Positions 24,033-31,092 of a stretch of DNA of 31,869 nucleotides are shown here, piece by piece (the stretch's first letter is position 1; every line of letters begins with the position of its first letter). The notes under the pieces are model-generated. The model did not search any database and was not told the origin of the DNA. It saw only the letters and a program-made list of their open reading frames with translations. The DNA is from CAZXGD01 sp046350455. Its GTDB lineage: Bacteria; Planctomycetota; Phycisphaerae; Phycisphaerales; SM1A02. Both the position numbers and the translations under genes were made by a program. The DNA lies in NCBI GenBank assembly GCA_046350455.1, contig JAXMAM010000031.1, positions 1 to 31,869 on the forward strand, given 5' to 3'.

Positions 24033-25591
24033 AGTGCGCCGCACGACGTAGAAGCCGATTTTCGCGGAAGCGAGCCACATGCTTGATCGCGGTCTACCTC
24101 GTTATGGTCGCGCATGTGGTTCATTGGCGGCTAGCCGGAAAAACGCTCGCGCCCCTCGAACTGAACGAGGTCATGTACACCCTCGAACGTGGCATCGTGA
24201 CAGCCGGATTCCTCTTCATGCTGCTCACTCTTGCGGCCACCGCCATTTTCGGCAGGTTCTTTTGCTCTTGGGGATGTCATATTCTTGCGGTTCAGGATCT
24301 GTCTGCCTGGCTGCTGTCAAGAGTGCGCATCAGACCAAAGCCGGTCAGGTCACGCGTGCTGCTGTTGGTGCCGGTAGCCGCCATGCTCTACATGTTTGTC
24401 TGGCCGCAGGTAGCGGCCGCGCTGGAGCGACGACCGATTCCGGTCCTGCACGTGCGATCGGATAGCGATGGATGGGCCTCATTTGTTACAACTGATCTAT
24501 GGCGCAATCTCCCCGGCCCTTCCGTGGCGGTCGCCACCATTGCGGTGTGCGGGTGCTTCATGGCTTACGTCCTCGGTTCGCGGAGCTTTTGCACGTACGG
24601 CTGCCCTTATGGAGCAGTCTTCGCACTGGCCGATCGAGTCGCTCCTGGCAAGATCAAGTCTGTGCGCACAGATGCAGACTGCGCAACATGTGGCCTATGC
24701 ACGGCCGCGTGTGAATCACACATTCGGGTGCACCACGAACTCATGATTTTTGGCAAGGTGGTTAGCCCGGCATGCTTGAAAGACCTGGATTGCGTCGCAG
24801 CATGTCCGAAGGGGATTGTCCAGTACGGGTGGACGAAGCCGGGTTGGTTCGCTTCGTGGCGCCAGTGGGGGCGTTTCGGAGTTTCGTATGACTTCAGCGT
24901 GCGCGAGGACATGGTCATGGCTCTTGTCTTTGTGACGGTGCTTTCGGCTATGCGAGGGGTGTACGAACTGGTTCCGTTCTTCCTGGCGCTTGGAATCTCC
25001 TCCATGGGTGCGTACGCCGCCGTGCTGGCGCTACGCATGTGGAAGCGACCGAATGTCCGCTTGAACAACTTTGCGCTGAAGATTGGTGGTGCCATGACCC
25101 AGCATGGCAAGGCATTAGCGGTGCTTCTAGTCTTGGGAGCAGCGGGAGTGATGCACTGTGGGTTTATCCGATGGCAGGAAGTGCGCGCCACCCGCCTATT
25201 TAACGAGCTGGCTGAAAGGCAGGCAGCAGGAATGCTGCCGCTACCAATCGCGCAGCTTGACGAAGCCGCTGGCGCGCTGGAGACCTGTGCCCGGTGGGGC
25301 CTTGTGATGCCACCGCGGCGGGAACTGCAGTTGGCCACGGTCTACTGCTGGGCAGAGGACCCCGCGCGGGCAGAACCTCATGTCAGGCAGTGGTTGAGAC
25401 TCAATCCAACCGATCACGCGTGGCGGATCATGCTGGCCACGATGCTGGCGGCGCGCGGGCAATACGGCCCTGCCCACCAGGAGCTGCAGCATGTCATATC
25501 CGAGCTTGGCAATTCCAGCAGCCCGGAATGCATGCGCTTGCTGCAGGTTGCTCGGCAGTTCGAAGGAGAGATTCGTGAGCCGCACCCTTAG
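24023..25591 (+). CDS. NapH/NosR-type membrane iron-sulfur protein with TPR-like tail
   Basis: 522 residues from ATG 24023, which overlaps the stop of the cytochrome gene. Several TM helices carry two Fer4_5-type motifs, FCSWGCH (C81, C85) and FCTYGCPYG (C190, C194). A ferredoxin-like part follows: cluster I CATCGLCTAAC (C220, C223, C226, C230) is complete, whereas in cluster II (CLKDLDCVAAC; C251, C257, C261) the second Cys is Asp254. More TM helices lie at ~290-390, then a soluble C-terminal TPR-like stretch (LATVYCWAEDPARAEPHVRQ and on). Such proteins pass electrons between quinol and periplasmic carriers; here the partner is presumably the pentaheme cytochrome. pdxH overlaps its 3' end. 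Confidence 0.8.
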   Translation: MPLECAARRRSRFSRKRATCLIAVYLVMVAHVVHWRLAGKTLAPLELNEVMYTLERGIVTAGFLFMLLTLAATAIFGRFFCSWGCHILAVQDLSAWLLSRVRIRPKPVRSRVLLLVPVAAMLYMFVWPQVAAALERRPIPVLHVRSDSDGWASFVTTDLWRNLPGPSVAVATIAVCGCFMAYVLGSRSFCTYGCPYGAVFALADRVAPGKIKSVRTDADCATCGLCTAACESHIRVHHELMIFGKVVSPACLKDLDCVAACPKGIVQYGWTKPGWFASWRQWGRFGVSYDFSVREDMVMALVFVTVLSAMRGVYELVPFFLALGISSMGAYAAVLALRMWKRPNVRLNNFALKIGGAMTQHGKALAVLLVLGAAGVMHCGFIRWQEVRATRLFNELAERQAAGMLPLPIAQLDEAAGALETCARWGLVMPPRRELQLATVYCWAEDPARAEPHVRQWLRLNPTDHAWRIMLATMLAARGQYGPAHQELQHVISELGNSSSPECMRLLQVARQFEGEIREPHP

Positions 25592-26261
25592 CCGTCTTCT
25601 GGTCCACGCTGCAGATGCCCTGGTCTCTCGCGACGTGCCCGCCACGCTGCCGGCCGATCCTTCTGACATGGTGGAGTTGTGGATGGACGATGCCAAGAGG
25701 TGCCGGAAGTACCTTGACCCGTGGGCGATGGTGGTGGCGACCTCCACTCCTTGCGGTTGCCCGTCCGCACGGGTCGTCCTGTGCAAAGCCGTTGAGCGGC
25801 GACCGCTTGCGCTCACCTTCTACACCAGGTACTCAAGCCGAAAGGGGATGGAGATTGAAGCCAACCCGCGAGCGGCCGCCGTGTTTCACTGGCCTCATGC
25901 AAAGCGCCAGCTGCGCATGGAGGGGCCTATTCAGCAGATGACTAGCGAGGAAAACGATGCCTACTTCGCGTCTAGGCCTCTTCTGTCCCGTCTTGCGGCG
26001 GTGGCATCCGACCAGAGCAAGGTGCTTGGATCGCGAGCGGAACTGCTCGCCCATGTGGTGATGGCGGCACAGGCAGCGGCGAAGGGTGGCCCGCAGCGCC
26101 CCCCGATGTGGGGCGGCTATCGGCTTGTCGCAACTCGAGTGGAGCTCTGGGTAGGAGGCCTCGGGCGACTGCACGACCGCGTCGAGTGGAGGAGCTCGGC
26201 GGCCGAAACAACGGCTGGTGGATCGGGTGTCTCATGGGCGGCACGGCGCCTGTGCCCGTGA
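25575..26261 (+). CDS. pdxH: Pyridoxamine 5'-phosphate oxidase
   Basis: FMN-dependent oxidation of pyridoxamine or pyridoxine 5'-phosphate to pyridoxal 5'-phosphate, in the cytoplasm. GTG 25575 with GAAGGAG upstream gives 228 residues, the family length, and overlaps the iron-sulfur gene by 17 bases. Diagnostic motifs are in order: SARVVLCK, FYTRYSSRKGMEIEANP (FMN phosphate region), RQLRMEGPI, YFASRPLLSRL, SDQSKV, RPPMWGGYRL, LGRLHDRVEW and the C-terminal RRLCP. The call is firm; why a vitamin B6 gene is coupled to the redox genes is unclear. It is convergent with nrfA, 30 bases apart, with no terminator seen between them. Confidence 0.9.
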   Translation: MSRTLSRLLVHAADALVSRDVPATLPADPSDMVELWMDDAKRCRKYLDPWAMVVATSTPCGCPSARVVLCKAVERRPLALTFYTRYSSRKGMEIEANPRAAAVFHWPHAKRQLRMEGPIQQMTSEENDAYFASRPLLSRLAAVASDQSKVLGSRAELLAHVVMAAQAAAKGGPQRPPMWGGYRLVATRVELWVGGLGRLHDRVEWRSSAAETTAGGSGVSWAARRLCP

Positions 26262-26291
26262 TTCTGGACCGAACCACTTGAGCGCCACCAG

Positions 26292-27821
26292 CTAGTTGCC
26301 GGCTCGTCGCGCTTGTTCACCGGCCCGCTCTGCAGCGATCTGTACCTGTCGCAGATAGTCGATGGCCTCGCCCAGCACGCGGGCTGTTTCCTGCGGCGCG
26401 TGAAAGCCCATTGAGTTCTCCGCATTCACGAAGTCCAGCCGCCACTGGCCATGACGCTGCAAGGATCGCGCCTCCTTGAGTTGCTCATCAGTGGCTCCCG
26501 CCTTGCGTGCTTCTGCGACCGCATCCAACATCTGCACCAGAGCCTCGGCGGCTCGTGCCATCAGTGTGTGTGTGCGCGACTGGATGGTGTCAACCCGGGC
26601 CTTGAGCTCCTCTTCTGGGACAGCGTGGCACGGCTGACATGAGCGGTTGATCATGAGCAGCGGGCTCCGCACCCAATGGTCGCTTGTCTTGCTTGCTCCC
26701 ACTCGCTCATAGGGCATGTGGCAATCCGCACAGGCCACTCCCGCTCGAGCATGCGTGCCTTGGCTCCAGGTCTCGAACTCCGGGTGCTGAGCCTTGAGCA
26801 CATCGGCGCCGGTTTCGGCATGCTTGAAGTCGTAGAAGGCATGACCGTCTGGGAATCGGTGCTCGTCGTAGGTCTGCTCAATCTGCTCCACCTTCAGTCC
26901 ATTCTTCCATGGGTAGAACAGGGGCTCCTTCGGCCCGCAGTAGTACTCGACATGACATTGGGCGCATACAAACGACCGCATTTCCTGCCGCGAAGCGTCC
27001 CTGTTGGGGTCATAAGGAGCCGTGCGGTCGGTGGCGCGCCATCGCTCGATGCTGGGAAGGTGTGGAGTGGCCGCTCCGCCATTGGCCAGTGCTTGGATGC
27101 CCACCACGAATCCAGGCCGAGTGACCCTCAGCGCCAGGGTCTCCGGATCGTGGCAGTCGATGCATGACACAGGGTGTGGCCGGCCTTCTCCAACTTCCAT
27201 GCCATGTCCATCGGGAGACTTCGCCAACTCCGCATGGGCATCGGCATAGCTCTTTCCGCACAGGATTCGGAAGCCCTCCATCACCTGAGTCCAAGCAAAG
27301 TCGTGGGGAGAAACATCAGCGAGGTTCTTGCCTTGTGCCTCCAGGCCCAGTCTGCGCCAGGTTGGCAACGCTGATGCATGGCAATGAAGGCACGCGCCGG
27401 TCTGCGGGAGCTCCGTGACCCGCTTGGTGTTCTCCTGATCGACCAGCATGTAGGCGTGGCCCCGGCGCTCGCGAAAATCGAGCGCAAACGCATAGCCAGC
27501 GAACATGCGCTTGAGCCAGGGGTCCTTTTCCAGGCGGCTGGCCGCTGGTGCGCCATCGGAGCCGCCGTAGCGCGTGTGCGTGCGGTCCACGGTGAGCTTG
27601 TAGCGATCGTATTCGCGGGGCCAGTTGACCTTCCAAAGGTCCGGATCTGTGGAGAGCTCATTCACCTCCGAGAGACGCACGAAGGGTTGGCGCGCCTCTT
27701 GCTTCCGTGTGAAGATGTTCATGGCGAGCGCCGCAATGGCAAAGGCGAGTCCAGCTCCGATGAGCAAGGCAATCAAAAAGCCTGCCCAGCCGCGCGGACG
27801 TTGCGTTCCATCACTTCTCAT
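26292..27821 (-). CDS. nrfA: Cytochrome c nitrite reductase, ammonia-forming (NrfA)
   Basis: Periplasmic pentaheme enzyme reducing nitrite to ammonium with six electrons. The ATG at 27821 overlaps the nrfH stop by 11 bases and has GGAG upstream; it gives 509 residues with an N-terminal signal anchor (AGFLIALLIGAGLAFAIAAL). Heme sites: C144-H148, C220-H224, C286-H290, C364-H368 and C395-H399. The first is CLHCH, so the active-site heme has the CXXCH form, not the CXXCK of E. coli. Catalytic and calcium residues align: Arg120 in RRGHAY, Glu292-Tyr293 in CHVEYYC, and Lys343, Gln345, His346 in KAQHPEFETW. The nrfH-nrfA pair is the standard menaquinol-linked complex. Confidence 0.95.
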   Translation of the reverse strand: MRSDGTQRPRGWAGFLIALLIGAGLAFAIAALAMNIFTRKQEARQPFVRLSEVNELSTDPDLWKVNWPREYDRYKLTVDRTHTRYGGSDGAPAASRLEKDPWLKRMFAGYAFALDFRERRGHAYMLVDQENTKRVTELPQTGACLHCHASALPTWRRLGLEAQGKNLADVSPHDFAWTQVMEGFRILCGKSYADAHAELAKSPDGHGMEVGEGRPHPVSCIDCHDPETLALRVTRPGFVVGIQALANGGAATPHLPSIERWRATDRTAPYDPNRDASRQEMRSFVCAQCHVEYYCGPKEPLFYPWKNGLKVEQIEQTYDEHRFPDGHAFYDFKHAETGADVLKAQHPEFETWSQGTHARAGVACADCHMPYERVGASKTSDHWVRSPLLMINRSCQPCHAVPEEELKARVDTIQSRTHTLMARAAEALVQMLDAVAEARKAGATDEQLKEARSLQRHGQWRLDFVNAENSMGFHAPQETARVLGEAIDYLRQVQIAAERAGEQARRAGN

Positions 27822-28371
27822 TGTGTGCTCCAGAGTTGGCCGCGGCCCCTTCAGCCTGAATTCGGGCGTCGCGGCCATCAAAGTCGCGCCCCATCAGGTA
27901 CCTCTGTCCATGTCCTACGCCGGCGTGGCAATGTACGCACCGAATGCCTGAGTCAGCATGAGCGGACCGGCTGCCTGGCAGGATGCTCTCTACAAAGTCA
28001 CCATGGCATCTCAAGCAGTTCTCCTGCAGAATCTGCGAGTTCTGCGCCGTGATGCGAATGGGTTCCACAAAGTCCTGCAGGGTGAATCCTTTGGAGTGCC
28101 GGAAGCCGTTGTCTGCCTCAGAAACTACCCATCGGAGCAGCGAGTCATGTGGCACGTGGCAGTCTTGGCACGTGGCCGCATGGTGATGGCCTGCGTGCTG
28201 CCAGGAATCAAACTCCGGCTGCATGATGTGGCAATTGATGCACGATTTGGGATCGTGGCCGAGGTAGCTGAGGCCCTCGCCGTAGTCAAAAGTGAATACA
28301 CCAATGCCAGCTACTGCGCCGGCCATGCCTCCAATCACAATGCGGCGCATGTGAGGGTGTTGGGAAGACAA
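27811..28371 (-). CDS. nrfH: NrfH-type tetraheme quinol dehydrogenase (NapC/NirT family)
   Basis: Membrane-anchored cytochrome that oxidises menaquinol and feeds NrfA. 186 residues from TTG 28371; ATG 28350 is an alternative, and neither has a clear ribosome site. One N-terminal TM helix (IVIGGMAGAVAGIGVFTF), then four CXXCH sites at C44-H48, C68-H72, C119-H123 and C145-H149. The motif YLGHDPKSCINCHIMQPEFD is diagnostic for NrfH. A C-terminal tail of ~35 residues follows the last heme. Coupled to nrfA by the stop/start overlap; divergent from nnrS. Confidence 0.93.
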   Translation of the reverse strand: MSSQHPHMRRIVIGGMAGAVAGIGVFTFDYGEGLSYLGHDPKSCINCHIMQPEFDSWQHAGHHHAATCQDCHVPHDSLLRWVVSEADNGFRHSKGFTLQDFVEPIRITAQNSQILQENCLRCHGDFVESILPGSRSAHADSGIRCVHCHAGVGHGQRYLMGRDFDGRDARIQAEGAAANSGAHNEK

Positions 28372-28481
28372 GGGTGGCTGGATCGTAGCGCAAGAACGCT
28401 AGAAGTGAGCTGGCTGAGGTGGGCAGTTAAAGTGGACAAAGATATACACAATAGGCTACCATGTGACACGGAGGTGCCAAG
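28372..28481. promoter_or_regulatory. Divergent promoter region nrfH / nnrS
   Basis: 110 bases shared by two divergent genes. The AT-rich core GTTAAAGTGGACAAAGATAT (28422-28441), followed by ACACAATAG, must hold at least one promoter. AAAGATATACACAA resembles the AAAGATACACAA upstream of the pentaheme operon. No perfect FNR or NnrR-type palindrome is seen. GGAGGT at 28470-28475 is the nnrS ribosome site. Confidence 0.4.
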
Positions 28482-29804
28482 ATGACCGAACCAAATTCGA
28501 GCCCGTCAAAGATGTGCTGCAGTTGCGGTGGAAGCTGCGGTGGCCGTGACAGGCGCGCCCAGCCCGCGGTGGATGAAGCGGCGCGTGCAGCGCCAGTGCC
28601 ACACGGGAGGGGTGGTGTCTATGTATCAATGTCATCCGCCCAGGTCCCGTTGTTCCAGGATGCCTTTCGACCCTTCTATCTGGGGGCGGCATTGTTCGCC
28701 ATGGCGGCCATGGCGATCTGGCTCTCCATCTGGCGCAATGGAACGCCTGAGCCCTCAGTGCCGGCGCTGTTCTGGCATATGCACGAGATGGTCTTCGGAT
28801 TTGCGGCTGCGGTCATTGTGGGCTTTCTTTTCACTGCCGCGCGCAATTGGACCGGGCTTCCGCTGCCAGCGGGGGCATCATTGGGCGTGCTGGTGGGGCT
28901 GTGGGTGGCGTCGAGAGTTGGGATGTTCGTTGCGTATGGCGGCGTGGTCGCTGCACTGGACTCCGTACTTCTTCCCATCGTGGCCATGGTGCTGGCCCTT
29001 CGTTTTGTTCGGGCTCGCAGCTTTGGCAATCTGCCTGTGGTGGCGGTGCTGTTGGGACTGGCATCCGCCAACATCGCATTCCATGTGTCCATGCTCTGGC
29101 ACGGTGGAGACCGAGCGGTGCAGATGGTTGAAGGTGGGCTGCTCCTCGTAGTGCTTTTGGAAATGCTGATAGGTGGTCGAATCATCCCGGGCTTTACGGC
29201 AAACGCGCTCGCCGGCGTGAAGCAGTGGCGTCCGCGATGGCTGAAGATCCTTGCGGTGTGCGCGGCCACCGTGGCGGTGGGATGCGACATGTTTCATGCG
29301 CCCTACATGCTCAGCGGAATGGCGGCACTTGTTGCGTCGGTGCTGGTGGGAGCCACTGCCGCAGGCTGGAATGCTCCGGCGGTGCGCGGTCGGCCCATGC
29401 TCTTGGTCTTGCACGTCTCGTACGCGTGGATTCCAATCGGATTTGCACTGCTCGGCTTGGCTGCACTCGGTGTGGTGTCAAGAACCGCTGCCATCCATGC
29501 CCTGGCAGTAGGAGCGATGGGGGGGCTGATCATCGGAATGATCACGCGCACGGCACTTGGACATACAGGCCGGCCTGTGCGCGCGGGCAGATGGGAGGTA
29601 GCGGCCTTTGCGCTGGTGCAGGTAGCCGCCGTTCTGCGCGTTGGCGCAGCGCTCATGCCGGAGTATCTCCCGGGGGCACTGTTTGTCTCGGGATACGCGT
29701 GGATCGCAGCTTTCGGCCTCTATGTGGGCGCGTACTTTCCGGTGCTTGCATTGCGGCGCCGCGAGTCCAACATGCCTCATCCAAGCTCGCCCGGCGCAGC
29801 GTGA
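28482..29804 (+). CDS. nnrS: NnrS family membrane protein with Cys-rich N-terminal extension
   Basis: NnrS proteins are multi-TM heme/copper membrane proteins that protect against nitric-oxide stress. 440 residues with ~12 hydrophobic segments. Family motifs: FQDAFRPFYLGAA, WHMHEMVFGFAAAVIVGFL (H99, H101), RNWTGLPLP, LLEMLIGGRIIPGFT and ITRTALGHTGRP. The start is firm because GGAGGT lies six bases before the ATG. This makes the first ~50 residues real: they contain MCCSCGGSCGG (C12, C13, C15, C19), which is not part of the usual NnrS core and looks metal-binding. The neighbouring nrf genes fit a nitrite/NO role, since nitrite reduction can release NO. Divergent from nrfH, convergent with argJ. 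Confidence 0.88.
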   Translation: MTEPNSSPSKMCCSCGGSCGGRDRRAQPAVDEAARAAPVPHGRGGVYVSMSSAQVPLFQDAFRPFYLGAALFAMAAMAIWLSIWRNGTPEPSVPALFWHMHEMVFGFAAAVIVGFLFTAARNWTGLPLPAGASLGVLVGLWVASRVGMFVAYGGVVAALDSVLLPIVAMVLALRFVRARSFGNLPVVAVLLGLASANIAFHVSMLWHGGDRAVQMVEGGLLLVVLLEMLIGGRIIPGFTANALAGVKQWRPRWLKILAVCAATVAVGCDMFHAPYMLSGMAALVASVLVGATAAGWNAPAVRGRPMLLVLHVSYAWIPIGFALLGLAALGVVSRTAAIHALAVGAMGGLIIGMITRTALGHTGRPVRAGRWEVAAFALVQVAAVLRVGAALMPEYLPGALFVSGYAWIAAFGLYVGAYFPVLALRRRESNMPHPSSPGAA

Positions 29805-29829
29805 AGCACCCAACCCCGTGCGCCGCGGC

Positions 29830-31092
29830 TCAGGTCGTGTACTCCGCATTCAGCTCCACGTAGGCCTTGGTGAGGCCGCAGGAGGTGAACTCGTCCTGAC
29901 CAGGGCCGGGGCCCATGCAGAGGTCAACCTCCACCAGCGGGGCGCGGAAGGCGGCTTCGCGCTGCGCCAGCGGCGTGTCTGCCGGCGCACCATGCGCAAA
30001 CAGCGGCACGCCGCCCACGCGCAGGTCGCATTCGTCCAGGCTCAGGCGCACGCCACTGCGGCCGGCCGCAGCCAGAATGCGGCCCCAGTTGGGGTCGCCA
30101 CCGGTCACCGCACACCGCACCAGCAGGCTGCTGGCAATGGTCTTGGCCACCAGCAGCGCCTCTGCGCTCGTTGGCGCGCCCGTCACACGCACGTGGATGC
30201 CGCGCTCGTAGCCCTCGCCGTCGCGCACCACCATCATGGCCAGGTCGCGCGCCACCTGGTCAAACGCCTGCTGCAGGTCTGCGTGCGCAAAGCCGCTGCC
30301 AGCCTCGCCCGATGCCAGCGCAAAGACGCTGTCGTTGGTGCTGGTGTCGCCGTCAATGGAGATGCGGTGGAACGACCGCTCCACCGCGTGCCGCAGCAGC
30401 GCGTCCAGCGCTGGCGGCTCCACGGCCGCGTCTGTCATGAGCACGGCAATCATGGTGGCCATGTTGGGGTGGATCATGCCAGCACCCTTGGCCACGCCCA
30501 CCACGCTGCACGTGCGGCCGACGTGCGCCTGGCTGTGCGTCTGGGCGTGCGCTTGTCCGTGCGCCCCGGCCTGCGCCACCGAGCGCGCGGCCCACTTGGG
30601 GGCGGTGTCGGTGGTCATGATGGCCCGGGCCAGGGGCTCAACGCTGCCATGCGCCGCAGCTGCAGCCATCACCGGCACGCAGGGCAGCATGCGCTCCATG
30701 GGCAGCTGCACGCCGATCACGCCCGTGGAGTTGTGCTGCACGGCCTCTGGCGCAAGGTCGCACGCGCGGGCCACAGCCTCCATCAGCTCCACAGCGTTGG
30801 CCATGCCGCGGGCGCCGGTGGCAGCGTTGGCACAGCCGCTGTTCAACAGCAGCGCGCCGCAGTGCCCGTGGCTCATGGCCAGGTGCTGACGGCTGCGCTG
30901 TACCGGCGCAGCACACACCTGGTTGGTGGTGTACACCGCTGCCAGCGTGGCGCCGCCCGGGCAGCGCAGCAGCGCCATGTCTGTGCGGCCGGGCTTCTTG
31001 ATGGCAGCGCTGGCAGTGGCCACGGCAAAGCCAGCCGGCAGGGCGGGCGCCGGGCTCAGCTGGGCTGCGTGCGGCGCGCCCGCAGACGTCAC
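29830..31092 (-). CDS. argJ: ArgJ: glutamate N-acetyltransferase / ornithine acetyltransferase
   Basis: Moves the acetyl group from N-acetylornithine to glutamate (and may also use acetyl-CoA), recycling it in arginine synthesis. 420 residues from GTG 31092, which overlaps the argH stop in GTGA. Motifs: NSTGVIG (121-127), the self-cleavage site GMIHPNMATM with nucleophile Thr213, the following DGDTSTNDSV, and the C-terminal GLTKAYVELNAEYTT. Before the cleavage site, at about residues 176-191, there is a His/Ala/Gln-rich insertion (AGAHGQAHAQTHSQAH) not expected in the family. Otherwise complete. Confidence 0.93.
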   Translation of the reverse strand: MTSAGAPHAAQLSPAPALPAGFAVATASAAIKKPGRTDMALLRCPGGATLAAVYTTNQVCAAPVQRSRQHLAMSHGHCGALLLNSGCANAATGARGMANAVELMEAVARACDLAPEAVQHNSTGVIGVQLPMERMLPCVPVMAAAAAHGSVEPLARAIMTTDTAPKWAARSVAQAGAHGQAHAQTHSQAHVGRTCSVVGVAKGAGMIHPNMATMIAVLMTDAAVEPPALDALLRHAVERSFHRISIDGDTSTNDSVFALASGEAGSGFAHADLQQAFDQVARDLAMMVVRDGEGYERGIHVRVTGAPTSAEALLVAKTIASSLLVRCAVTGGDPNWGRILAAAGRSGVRLSLDECDLRVGGVPLFAHGAPADTPLAQREAAFRAPLVEVDLCMGPGPGQDEFTSCGLTKAYVELNAEYTT

